Assembly (NCBI RefSeq): GCF_021228125.1
Contig: NZ_JAJQQS010000009.1
Location: 62,001 to 126,000, forward strand
DNA from: Streptomyces albireticuli
Lineage (GTDB): Bacteria > Actinomycetota > Actinomycetes > Streptomycetales > Streptomycetaceae
Direction: 5' to 3'
Length of the DNA stretch: 64,000 nucleotides
Of the stretch, positions 24,531-31,559 are shown one piece after another. Numbering within the stretch: the stretch's first letter is position 1; the number at the start of each line of letters is the position of its first letter. The notes beneath the pieces were generated by a model. The model searched no databases. It had not been told where the DNA came from and saw only the letters and a list, made by a program, of their open reading frames with translations. The position numbers and the translations under genes are program-made.

Positions 24531-25725
24531 CCGGACCCCCGCCCCGTTCCCCACCCCGCGAAGCCAACGTCACCCCCACCCCCACCGTCACCCCCGCCAC
24601 CACCCCCGCCAGCAGCACCGCCGCCCGCCCCGCGAATGTGCACGCCAGCATCAGCGCCGCCGAGACCGGCAGTACCGCCTGCTGCGCCGCGCCCCTCTTG
24701 TAATGGCGGGAGTGCAGCAGCCACACCACGAACAGGAAGACCGCCGACGGGACCGTCACCGCGGCCGCCGCCGCGGTCGTCGAGACGTGTGCCTTTCCGA
24801 CGGCCTGTTCCACCGCCACCTCGATGCCGGCGCCGATCGCCGCCGCCGAGGCGAAGATCAGGTAGTGGCCGTACCCCCAGGGGATCGCGTAGCGGTTGGA
24901 GGACAGCCGTTCGTGGATGGGCACCGCGAAGTAGATCCACCAGGCGGCGAAGACGATCAGCAGCCCGCCCGCCGCGATCGGCAGCAGCTCGTCCAGCGCC
25001 TCGTTCTCGTCCAGGGCCGACTGCACCGCCACCGTGCCCGCCGTGATCGTCTCGCCGAGGACGATCACCGTGAAGAGGCCGTAGCGCTCGGCGATGTGGT
25101 GCGGGTGCCAGGGCGTCGGGGTGTTCCGCTCGGCGATCGGCGGCACGGACAGTTCCGCCGCCACCAGGATCAGGAACAGCCACTTCCGGGAGTCTTCCGG
25201 GGCGAACAGCAGGGCCACCCAGCCGAGCTGGCAGATCACCAGGCCGATCGCGTACCGCCGGGCCGTGCGGGCCGCCCCGGGATCCTCCTCGGACCGCGCG
25301 GCCCGCAGCCACTGTGTGGTGAGGGCCAGCCGCATCATGACGTACCCGAGGACGGCGATCGTCCAGTCGTTCTTGTCGAAGGCGCGCGGCACCCCGGCCG
25401 CGTAGACCTGCACGCCCGCCATCTGCACCAGGGTCAGCACCCGGTACGGCACGTCGTCGCAGTCGTAGGCGGAGGCGAACCACGAGAAGTTCATCCACGC
25501 CCACCAGATCCCGAAGAACACGAAAAGGTAGGAGATGATCCCCGTGCCCGTGTGTCCCTCCGCGAGCGCGTGCACCAGCCGGGCGCCCGCCTGTGCGACG
25601 GCGACCACGAAGCAGAGGTCGAAGAACAGCTCCAGCGGTGTCGCCGCGCGGTGCTCCTCGTCGCGGGCGCGCGCGACCATCCGCCGCAGGACGGCACCGG
25701 TCCGGGCCACGGGGTGCTCGCTCAT
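24499..25725 (-). CDS. low temperature requirement protein A (LtrA) family membrane protein
   Basis: 408 residues from ATG 25723-25725. The family signature TPLELFFDLCFVVAVAQ lies near 29-45, then about 10-11 membrane helices, with WWAWMNFSWFASAYDCDD and ERYGLFTVIVLGETI, both typical of LtrA. The Listeria prototype is linked to growth in the cold; the molecular role in actinobacteria is unknown. Its C-terminal residues (RGGERGGGPGDVSP) are encoded inside a dispersed palindromic element, so the element has probably shaped or moved the stop codon. Confidence 0.88.
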   Translation of the reverse strand: MSEHPVARTGAVLRRMVARARDEEHRAATPLELFFDLCFVVAVAQAGARLVHALAEGHTGTGIISYLFVFFGIWWAWMNFSWFASAYDCDDVPYRVLTLVQMAGVQVYAAGVPRAFDKNDWTIAVLGYVMMRLALTTQWLRAARSEEDPGAARTARRYAIGLVICQLGWVALLFAPEDSRKWLFLILVAAELSVPPIAERNTPTPWHPHHIAERYGLFTVIVLGETITAGTVAVQSALDENEALDELLPIAAGGLLIVFAAWWIYFAVPIHERLSSNRYAIPWGYGHYLIFASAAAIGAGIEVAVEQAVGKAHVSTTAAAAAVTVPSAVFLFVVWLLHSRHYKRGAAQQAVLPVSAALMLACTFAGRAAVLLAGVVAGVTVGVGVTLASRGGERGGGPGDVSPAHPLP

Positions 25726-25946
25726 GCGCCGATTGTCACCGGCGGCGGCGCGGTGCGCGCGGCGAGGCGGCGCCCGCGGGGGAGTGCGTACGGTCGCGTA
25801 CGGCCGTGTACGGGCGGGCGGGGGGCGGACGAGAGGGTGAGGGCGTACGGGCGAGCGGGTACGCGCCCGCGCCGCCGCCCGCCCGCGCCGCCGCCCGCCC
25901 GCGCCGGCCCCCGCCCCGTACCCCGGCCGCCCCGTACCCTGGACGG

Positions 25947-26132
25947 ATGAGTGACTCCGCCCCCGCGCCCGCGCCGCGGCCCCGTCCCGCCGCCCTGATC
26001 TTCGACGACCCGCTGTCGCAGCAGTCCTCGGACGACACGGACCACGGCTGGGGCGACCGTCCCTCCGGCGGTGGCGGTGGCGCCGCCGACCTGGCCCGCT
26101 TCCTGGACGAGAAGCCGCCGCACCACGTGTGA
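25947..26132 (+). CDS. small conserved hypothetical protein
   Basis: 61 residues from ATG 25947. Pro/Ala-rich start, then AALIFDDPLSQQSSDDTDHGWGDRP, a Gly tract and DLARFLDEKPPHHV. The acidic/polar middle and C-terminal DLxRFLxEKPPHH are the kind of short motif conserved among Streptomyces small proteins; I know no function. It lies between the LtrA promoter and the leftward mscL gene. Confidence 0.6.
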   Translation: MSDSAPAPAPRPRPAALIFDDPLSQQSSDDTDHGWGDRPSGGGGGAADLARFLDEKPPHHV

Positions 26133-26159
26133 CGTCGGTGACGCCGGAAGGCGCGAGCC

Positions 26160-26633
26160 CTAGCGCTGGGCCGGCACCGCGTCCGTGCCCGGCTCGCGCC
26201 GCTGCTCCACGAGCGCGTCGCGGATCTGAGTGAGCAGCTCCAGCTCGGTCTCCTTGGCGGGGGCCGCCGGGGCCTTGGCCGCCTGGCGGTCCTGCCAGCG
26301 CTTCATCGGCAGCAGCATCAGGAAGTAGACGACCGCCGCCGTGATCAGGAAGGTGAGCGTCGCGCTGAGCACGGTGCCCCACTGGATGAAGACGCCCTTG
26401 GTCACCTCGCCCGCCGCGTTCTTGTCGCAGGGGCCCTTGAGGCAGGACGCGTAGTGGTCCAGGTCCTTGGTGCCGAAGGCGCCGACGACCGGGTTGATCA
26501 CACCCTTGACCACGGAGTTCACGATGTTGGTGAACGCGGCGCCGATGACGACGGCGACGGCGAGGTCTATTACGTTGCCCCGCATCAGGAACGCCTTGAA
26601 GCCCCCGAGGACGCCTGTCTTCTTCTCGCTCAC
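26160..26633 (-). CDS. mscL: large-conductance mechanosensitive channel MscL
   Basis: 157 residues from GTG 26631-26633, with GAGG upstream. The N-terminal helix and TM1 are FKAFLMRGNVIDLAVAVVIGAAFTNIVNSVVK. A periplasmic loop with two Cys follows (ASCLKGPCDK), then TM2 near GTVLSATLTFLITAAVVYFLMLLP and a cytoplasmic helix ELELLTQIRDAL. The channel opens under membrane tension and protects against hypo-osmotic shock. The usual length is 130-150; the extra residues are in the C-terminus. Neighbour of mtnP, as in related genomes. Confidence 0.92.
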   Translation of the reverse strand: MSEKKTGVLGGFKAFLMRGNVIDLAVAVVIGAAFTNIVNSVVKGVINPVVGAFGTKDLDHYASCLKGPCDKNAAGEVTKGVFIQWGTVLSATLTFLITAAVVYFLMLLPMKRWQDRQAAKAPAAPAKETELELLTQIRDALVEQRREPGTDAVPAQR

Positions 26634-26758
26634 CGCTGCTGCCTCACTGTCTCTGCTCTGATTCGCTTGCTCTGTCTCCGTACGTTGCGGAATGAATCGT
26701 TCCGCAACGTACGGGAGATTTTGCCAGCTCTGTCCGGTGATCCGGAGCGCAAGAGCCG

Positions 26759-27646
26759 TTACGGCAGCTCGATACCCAGGTCCCAGCCCTCGTGCACCCC
26801 GGCGCACAGGCAGGACCGGCCGTCGTTCTCCGGCAGCGCGGTGACCGCCGCGAAGAGGACCTCGCGCAGTCGGCCGACGTTCTCGGCGAAGACCCGCATC
26901 ACTTCGCCGTGGTTGACGCCGTCGCCGGCCTCGGCGCCCGCGTCCAGGTCCGTGACCAGGGCCATCGAGGTGTAGCAGAGCTCCAGCTCACGGGCGAGGA
27001 CGGCCTCCGGGTGCCCGGTCATGCCGACCACGGACCAGCCCTGGGACGCGTGCCACCGGGACTCGGCGCGGGTCGAGAACCGGGGCCCCTCTATGACGAC
27101 CATCGTGCCGCCGTCCACCACCTGCCCCCAGCCGTGGCCACGCGCCACCGCGACCGCCACCGCGCGCCCCGTGGGGCAGTAGGGGTCGGCGAACGTGGTG
27201 TGGACGACGTTGGCCACCCGCCCGTCGTACAGCGGCTCGCCGTCGAAGAACGTCTGGACCCGCGACTTCGTACGGTCGACCAGCTGGTCCGGCACGACGA
27301 GCGTCCCCGGGCCCAGCTGCGGGTGCAGCCCGCCCACCGCGCAGGGGGCCAGGACCTGCCGGACGCCGAGCGACCGCAGGGCCCAGAGGTTGGCCCGGTA
27401 GTTGATGCGGTTCGGCGGCAGGGTGTGGCGGCGGCCGTGACGGGGCACGAAGGCGACCTTGCGGCCGGCCAGCTCGCCCACGAAGAGCGAGTCGCTCGGC
27501 GACCCGAACGGGGTCTCCACGACGACCTCGGTCACGTCCTCCAGGAAGGAGTAGAACCCCGACCCGCCGATCACGCCTATGTCCGCGCGCACGCCGTCCG
27601 CGGGCCCGCTGTCCGTTCCGACCATCAGGGTGTCTGTATCGACCAT
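26759..27646 (-). CDS. mtnP: S-methyl-5'-thioadenosine phosphorylase
   Basis: 295 residues of the PNP/MTAP family. IGVIGGSGFYSFLEDV is the phosphate-binding N-terminus; RHGRRHTLPPNRINYRAN is the MTAP signature; VVIEGPRFSTRAESR and VVGMTGHPEAVLARELELCY form the nucleoside pocket; ALVTDLDAG binds the purine. It splits methylthioadenosine with phosphate to adenine and methylthioribose-1-phosphate, recycling polyamine by-products. Other members prefer inosine; the HRxTLPP and TMTGxPEA-like motifs favour MTA. Confidence 0.88.
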   Translation of the reverse strand: MVDTDTLMVGTDSGPADGVRADIGVIGGSGFYSFLEDVTEVVVETPFGSPSDSLFVGELAGRKVAFVPRHGRRHTLPPNRINYRANLWALRSLGVRQVLAPCAVGGLHPQLGPGTLVVPDQLVDRTKSRVQTFFDGEPLYDGRVANVVHTTFADPYCPTGRAVAVAVARGHGWGQVVDGGTMVVIEGPRFSTRAESRWHASQGWSVVGMTGHPEAVLARELELCYTSMALVTDLDAGAEAGDGVNHGEVMRVFAENVGRLREVLFAAVTALPENDGRSCLCAGVHEGWDLGIELP

Positions 27647-27808
27647 GCGGCCACCCTAGCGGCGCCCCACCGGGCCCCGGACGGCATGGCCGATCATGGC
27701 CAGGGAGGGGCCAGGGAGGGGCCGGGTGCCAGGGGGCCAGGGGGGCCAGGTGGGGGCGGGACGAGCCAAGACGGGCCAGGGCGCCCCACAGGACACCCCG
27801 GACGCGCC

Positions 27809-27843
27809 GGAGCCCGCCGCCCCGGTGAGGGGCGGCGGGCTCC
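27809..27843 (-). terminator. hairpin terminator after the zinc-ribbon gene
   Basis: A 15-base perfect stem (27809-27823 with 27829-27843; arms GGAGCCCGCCGCCCC and its complement) with a 5-base loop, about 22 bases past the stop of the leftward gene. Confidence 0.75.
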
Positions 27844-27865
27844 GTGATGTTTCCGGACGGCGTCG

Positions 27866-28204
27866 TCAGGCGGCGGACGTGCTGCTGCCGGACGTGCCGG
27901 ACGTGCCGGACGAGCTCGACGCGGAGGCCGTGCTCGTGCTCGACGTGGACGCCGACGAGGAGGAGTCCGACTTGGACGCGGTGCTCGTGGTGCCGCTCGC
28001 CTTGGCGGGGCTGCTGCTGGACGACGCGCCGCGGCTGTCGTTCCGGTAGAAGCCGGAGCCCTTGAAGACGATGCCGACCGCGGAGAACACCTTCTTCAGG
28101 CGTCCGTCGCAGCTCGGGCACACGGTCAAGGCGTCATCGGTGAACTTCTGCACCGCCTCGAGGCCCTCGCCGCACTCGGTGCACTGGTACTGGTAAGTCG
28201 GCAC
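27866..28204 (-). CDS. ruc: FmdB-type zinc ribbon protein with Ser-rich tail (Ruc/Rv0991c-like chaperone)
   Basis: 112 residues from GTG 28202-28204 behind AGGAGGAG. The N-terminal zinc ribbon of the FmdB family has C8xxC (TYQYQCTECGEGLEAVQKF) and a second pair VCPSCDGRLKKVF. Then comes a Phe/Gly linker and about 55 residues of almost only Ser, Thr, Ala and Gly, expected to be disordered. This architecture, and the wider neighbourhood (cyclo-ligase, galU, moeA-like, rimJ, sepX, mscL), match M. tuberculosis Rv0991c, described as the redox-regulated chaperone Ruc. The CIRCE element just upstream fits a heat-shock role. Orthology is inferred from memory. Confidence 0.75.
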   Translation of the reverse strand: MPTYQYQCTECGEGLEAVQKFTDDALTVCPSCDGRLKKVFSAVGIVFKGSGFYRNDSRGASSSSSPAKASGTTSTASKSDSSSSASTSSTSTASASSSSGTSGTSGSSTSAA

Positions 28205-28213
28205 TTGCTCCTC

Positions 28214-28240
28214 CTGGCACTCTCACTCGTTGAGTGCTAA
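28214..28240 (-). promoter_or_regulatory. CIRCE (HrcA operator) upstream of the zinc-ribbon gene
   Basis: Read on the minus strand: TTAGCACTC, nine bases, then GAGTGCCAG. The consensus is TTAGCACTC-N9-GAGTGCTAA, so the first half is perfect (9/9), the second 7/9, and the spacing exact. It overlaps the AGGAGGAG region 10 bases before the GTG start, where bound HrcA would block transcription. Confidence 0.8.
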
Positions 28241-28270
28241 CGACGATCCATATTGCAGTATTCCGACGCG

Positions 28271-29548
28271 TCAGTCCACCGAGACGGACTCACGGTGACC
28301 CACCCCACGTGCCGCGATGAGGGACTCCCCGTGCGGCGTGAGCGCCTTCCGCAGCGCCAGCAGGACCACCATCGCGGCCGCCGTGCCCACCAGCGGCACC
28401 AGGAATCCGGTGCTCGCCGAGTGGGCGTCGATGAGCTTGCCGCCGACGGCCGCGCCGGCCGCCTGGCCGAGGCCGACCGCGCCGGTCAGCCAGGTGAACG
28501 CCTCGGTGCGGCTGCCCGCCGGGACCAGCTTCTCGACCAGCGTGTAGCCGGTGATCAGCGCCGGGGCGATGCACAGACCGACCAGCAGGCCGAGCCCGCC
28601 CAGCACCGGCAGCGCGTCCGCCGCCCACAGCGGGGTGGTGGCCAGCGCCAGCAGCGGGTAGGCGATCAGGAGCCGGCGCTGGGCGCTGATACGCCAGGCG
28701 ACGGCACCGCAGATCAAGCCCGCGATCATGTTTCCGGCCGCGAACGTGCCGTACATCAGACCGTTGAGGCCCGGCTCGCCGAGCTCCTTGGTGAAGGCCG
28801 TCATCGACACCTGCATGCCGCCGAAGACGGAACCGATGCCGAGGAACGCGATCGCGAGCACCCGGACGCCCGCCACGGACAGCGCCGACGCGTGCTTCTC
28901 CGGGCCGCCCGCGGCGATGCGGACCGGGGTGGGCTGGGTGGACCGCTGGGCGGCGAAGAGCAGACCGCCGCCGATGGTGAGCACGGCCTCGGTGATCAGA
29001 CCGGCGGCCGGGTGGACGCCGGTGCACAGCGCGGTGGCGAGCACCGGGCCGATCACGAACGTGAACTCGTCCGTGACCGACTCGAAGGCCGCCGCCGTGG
29101 GCATCAGGGGCGAGCCGTCCAGCTTGGCCGCCCAGCGGGCCCGGACCATCGGCCCGATCTGCGGGGTGGAGGCGCCGGCGGGCACCGCCGCGGCGAAGAG
29201 CGCCCACAGGGGTGCGTCCGCCAGCGCCAGCGTGATCAGCAGGGCGATGGCCGCCGCGTGCACGACCACACCGGGTACGAGCACCCGGGCCTGGCCGAAG
29301 CGGTCCGCGAGTTTGCCGCTCTGCGGCGCGAAGAGCGCCATGGCGACGCCCGCGGTCGCCGAGACGGCGCCCGCCTTGCCGTACGAGCCGGTGGTGTGTT
29401 CGACGAGCAGCAGGATGCCGATGGTGAGCATCGCGAACGGCTGCCGCGCCAGGAAGCCGGGGAGCAGGAACGTCCAGGCGCCGCGCGTGCGCAGCAGCTG
29501 TCCGTATCCCGGCTTGGCCTCGGCGTTGTCGTTGACCGTGGTTGCCAC
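28271..29548 (-). CDS. MFS transporter (12 TM)
   Basis: 425 residues if started at GTG 29546-29548, which has GGCGGAAAGG at good spacing; an ATG at 29707 would add 53 residues without a visible ribosome site. Helices begin near RGAWTFLLPGFLARQPFAMLTIGI. The loop-2 motif SGKLADRFGQARVLVPG is present, and twelve segments in total can be counted. It resembles small-solute or drug efflux proteins (YcaD/SetB-like look); no substrate can be given. An inverted repeat at 29780-29805 lies upstream. The C-terminus ends in polar GVGHRESVSVD. Confidence 0.82.
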   Translation of the reverse strand: MATTVNDNAEAKPGYGQLLRTRGAWTFLLPGFLARQPFAMLTIGILLLVEHTTGSYGKAGAVSATAGVAMALFAPQSGKLADRFGQARVLVPGVVVHAAAIALLITLALADAPLWALFAAAVPAGASTPQIGPMVRARWAAKLDGSPLMPTAAAFESVTDEFTFVIGPVLATALCTGVHPAAGLITEAVLTIGGGLLFAAQRSTQPTPVRIAAGGPEKHASALSVAGVRVLAIAFLGIGSVFGGMQVSMTAFTKELGEPGLNGLMYGTFAAGNMIAGLICGAVAWRISAQRRLLIAYPLLALATTPLWAADALPVLGGLGLLVGLCIAPALITGYTLVEKLVPAGSRTEAFTWLTGAVGLGQAAGAAVGGKLIDAHSASTGFLVPLVGTAAAMVVLLALRKALTPHGESLIAARGVGHRESVSVD

Positions 29549-29779
29549 GGCCTGGGCCTTTCCGCCGCCTGGTAGCGCGCACCGAACGGGGAAAGCCGCA
29601 CGGAGCGCGCCGAGAGCTGTCCTCTCGCGCAGGACCGTGGTAGATGCCGAGCGGGCCGCCTTGTACTGCGCGACCGCGGCCGCCGTGCGGTCGCGCCAGC
29701 CCTGCATCAGGCAGAGTTGGTTCGGTGATGTCGGTGTCGCCGGCCGGTACGGTCGACAGTGAAGTGGACCCGTTGAGTC

Positions 29780-29805
29780 AGTTCGAAGATCAAGGATTTC
29801 GAACT
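29780..29805. promoter_or_regulatory. inverted repeat AGTTCGAA-N10-TTCGAACT
   Basis: A perfect 8-base inverted repeat with 10-base spacer, directly after the antiporter stop and upstream of the MFS gene. Half-site spacing near two helical turns suits a dimeric regulator of the MarR or TetR type; it could also form a weak hairpin. Confidence 0.45.
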
Positions 29806-29812
29806 AAATAGG

Positions 29813-31312
29813 TTACTTCCTCTTTATCGTACCCGTACTCCCCAGCCAGCCCGCAAGCTTTCCTCCCTCGCCGACCGCGCGCAGTCGTTTCTCGGTCGCG
29901 TCCCGCACCGGGTCCGTGGCCACCACCAGCAGCTCGTCGCCCCGGCGCAGCACGGTCGTGGGCGACGGCACGAAGCTGGTGCCGTCGCGCACGACGAGCG
30001 TCACCGCCGCCCCGGGGGGCAGTCGCAGCTCGCCGACCTCCACACCGTGCATCCGCGACGGCTCGGGGATCGCCACGGACAGCAGATGGCCGCGCAGCCG
30101 CTCCAGCGGCGCCGACTCGATGCCGAGGTCCTCCGGCTCGTGCTCGCCCAGCCGCAGGTGACGGGCGAGCCAGGGCAGGGTCGGGCCCTGCACCAGGGTG
30201 TAGACGATCACGAGGACGAAGACGATGTTGAAGATGGTCCGGCTGTTCTCCACCTCGGCCACCATGGGGATGGTGGCCAGCACGATCGGTACCGCGCCGC
30301 GCAGTCCGGCCCAGGACAGCAGGGTCTTCTCCTGCCAGGTCGTCCGGAACGGCGCCAGGCTCAGGAACACCGACACCGGGCGCGCCACCATGGTCAGCAC
30401 CAGGCCGACGACTAGCGCGGGGATGATGTCGTCGCCCAGCTCGTGCGGGGTGACGAGCAGGCCGAGCAGGACGAACATGCCGATCTGCGCGATCCAGCCG
30501 AGGCCCTCCGCGAAGCCGCGGGTGGCCGGCCAGTGCGGCAGCTTGGCGTTGCCGAGGATCAGCGCCGCGAGGTAGACGGCGAGGAATCCGGAGCCGTGCG
30601 CGAGGGCGCCGCCCGCGTAGGCGGCGACCGCGATGGCCATCACGGCGATGGGGTAGAGGCCGGAGGCGGGCAGGGCGACGTGCCGCAGCCCGTACGCGCC
30701 GAGGAAGCCGACGGCGAGGCCGACGGCACCGCCGATCGCCAGCTCCAGGGCGATCTTCCCGACCAGCAGGTACCAGTGGTCGACCGGCCCGGCCGCCGAG
30801 AAGGCGACGACGAGGATGACCACGGGAGCGTCGTTGAAGCCGGACTCCGCCTCCAGCACACCCGTCAGCCGGGACGGCAGAGGAACGTTTCGCAGGACGG
30901 AGAAGACGGCCGCGGCGTCGGTCGAGGAGACGACCGCACCGATGATCAGCGCCTGGCGCCAGTCGACACCGGCGAGGTAATGGGCGGCCGCCGCGGTGAC
31001 GCCCACACTGATGGCGACGCCGAGGGTGGAGAGCACCGCGGCGGAGGGCAGGGCGGGTTTGATCTCATGCCACTTCGTGCCGAGACCGCCCTCGGCGAGG
31101 ATCACCACGAGCGCCGCGTAGCCGATCACCTGGGTCAGGCCGACGTCGTTGAAGGAGACGCCGAGGCCGTCCTGGCCGATGGCGACGCCGATGCCCAGAT
31201 AGATGAGCAGGCTGGGGAGCCCGCTGCGCGAGGAGATCCGTACCGCCGCCACCGCGACGAGCAGTACGACAGAGCAGATCAGCAGGAGTTCGTTGAGGTG
31301 GTGGACAGTCAG
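29813..31312 (-). CDS. CPA1-type K+ or Na+/H+ antiporter with TrkA-C domain
   Basis: About 499 residues. The first in-frame GTG (31252) cuts into the first helix; upstream the frame reads LTVHHLNELLLICSVVLLVAVAAVRISS from CTG 31310-31312, with GAAGGGA in front, so a CTG start is proposed. About 12 membrane helices follow (PSLLIYLGIGVAIG; VVSSTDAAAVFSVLRNVPLPSRL, the ion-binding region; ESGFNDAPVVILV), then a cytoplasmic TrkA-C domain (about 400-480, GVEVGELRLPPGAAVTLVVRDG). It exchanges K+ or Na+ for protons (CvrA/NhaP2 group); nucleotide control through TrkA-C is likely. Confidence 0.85.
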   Translation of the reverse strand: MTVHHLNELLLICSVVLLVAVAAVRISSRSGLPSLLIYLGIGVAIGQDGLGVSFNDVGLTQVIGYAALVVILAEGGLGTKWHEIKPALPSAAVLSTLGVAISVGVTAAAAHYLAGVDWRQALIIGAVVSSTDAAAVFSVLRNVPLPSRLTGVLEAESGFNDAPVVILVVAFSAAGPVDHWYLLVGKIALELAIGGAVGLAVGFLGAYGLRHVALPASGLYPIAVMAIAVAAYAGGALAHGSGFLAVYLAALILGNAKLPHWPATRGFAEGLGWIAQIGMFVLLGLLVTPHELGDDIIPALVVGLVLTMVARPVSVFLSLAPFRTTWQEKTLLSWAGLRGAVPIVLATIPMVAEVENSRTIFNIVFVLVIVYTLVQGPTLPWLARHLRLGEHEPEDLGIESAPLERLRGHLLSVAIPEPSRMHGVEVGELRLPPGAAVTLVVRDGTSFVPSPTTVLRRGDELLVVATDPVRDATEKRLRAVGEGGKLAGWLGSTGTIKRK

Positions 31313-31559
31313 GGGCCGGTCCCTTCACGAGTCTTTCCACGGATAACGGGCGGGTTTCGGCCGGAACGTTCCTCCGGCCGATGGGAACTTCATTTCCTAA
31401 CCTAATATTTTACGCGTTCTTGACGCGTGACGGCGGTCACAGAGGGGCGATGGCGATCTATGTCACTTCGGCGGCCGGACTCCGCGTCGGGCCGCTCCTG
31501 GCCCTGCGCCTATGGTTGCTTCAGCACTCCAGGACCACCCTGCCCCTCTAAGGACAGCG

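Noticed and set aside
22888..25950. Rightward frame of 1020 codons across the P1 peptidase and LtrA genes
   Set aside because: Runs antisense through two well-supported genes and two palindromic repeats; no recognisable domain.
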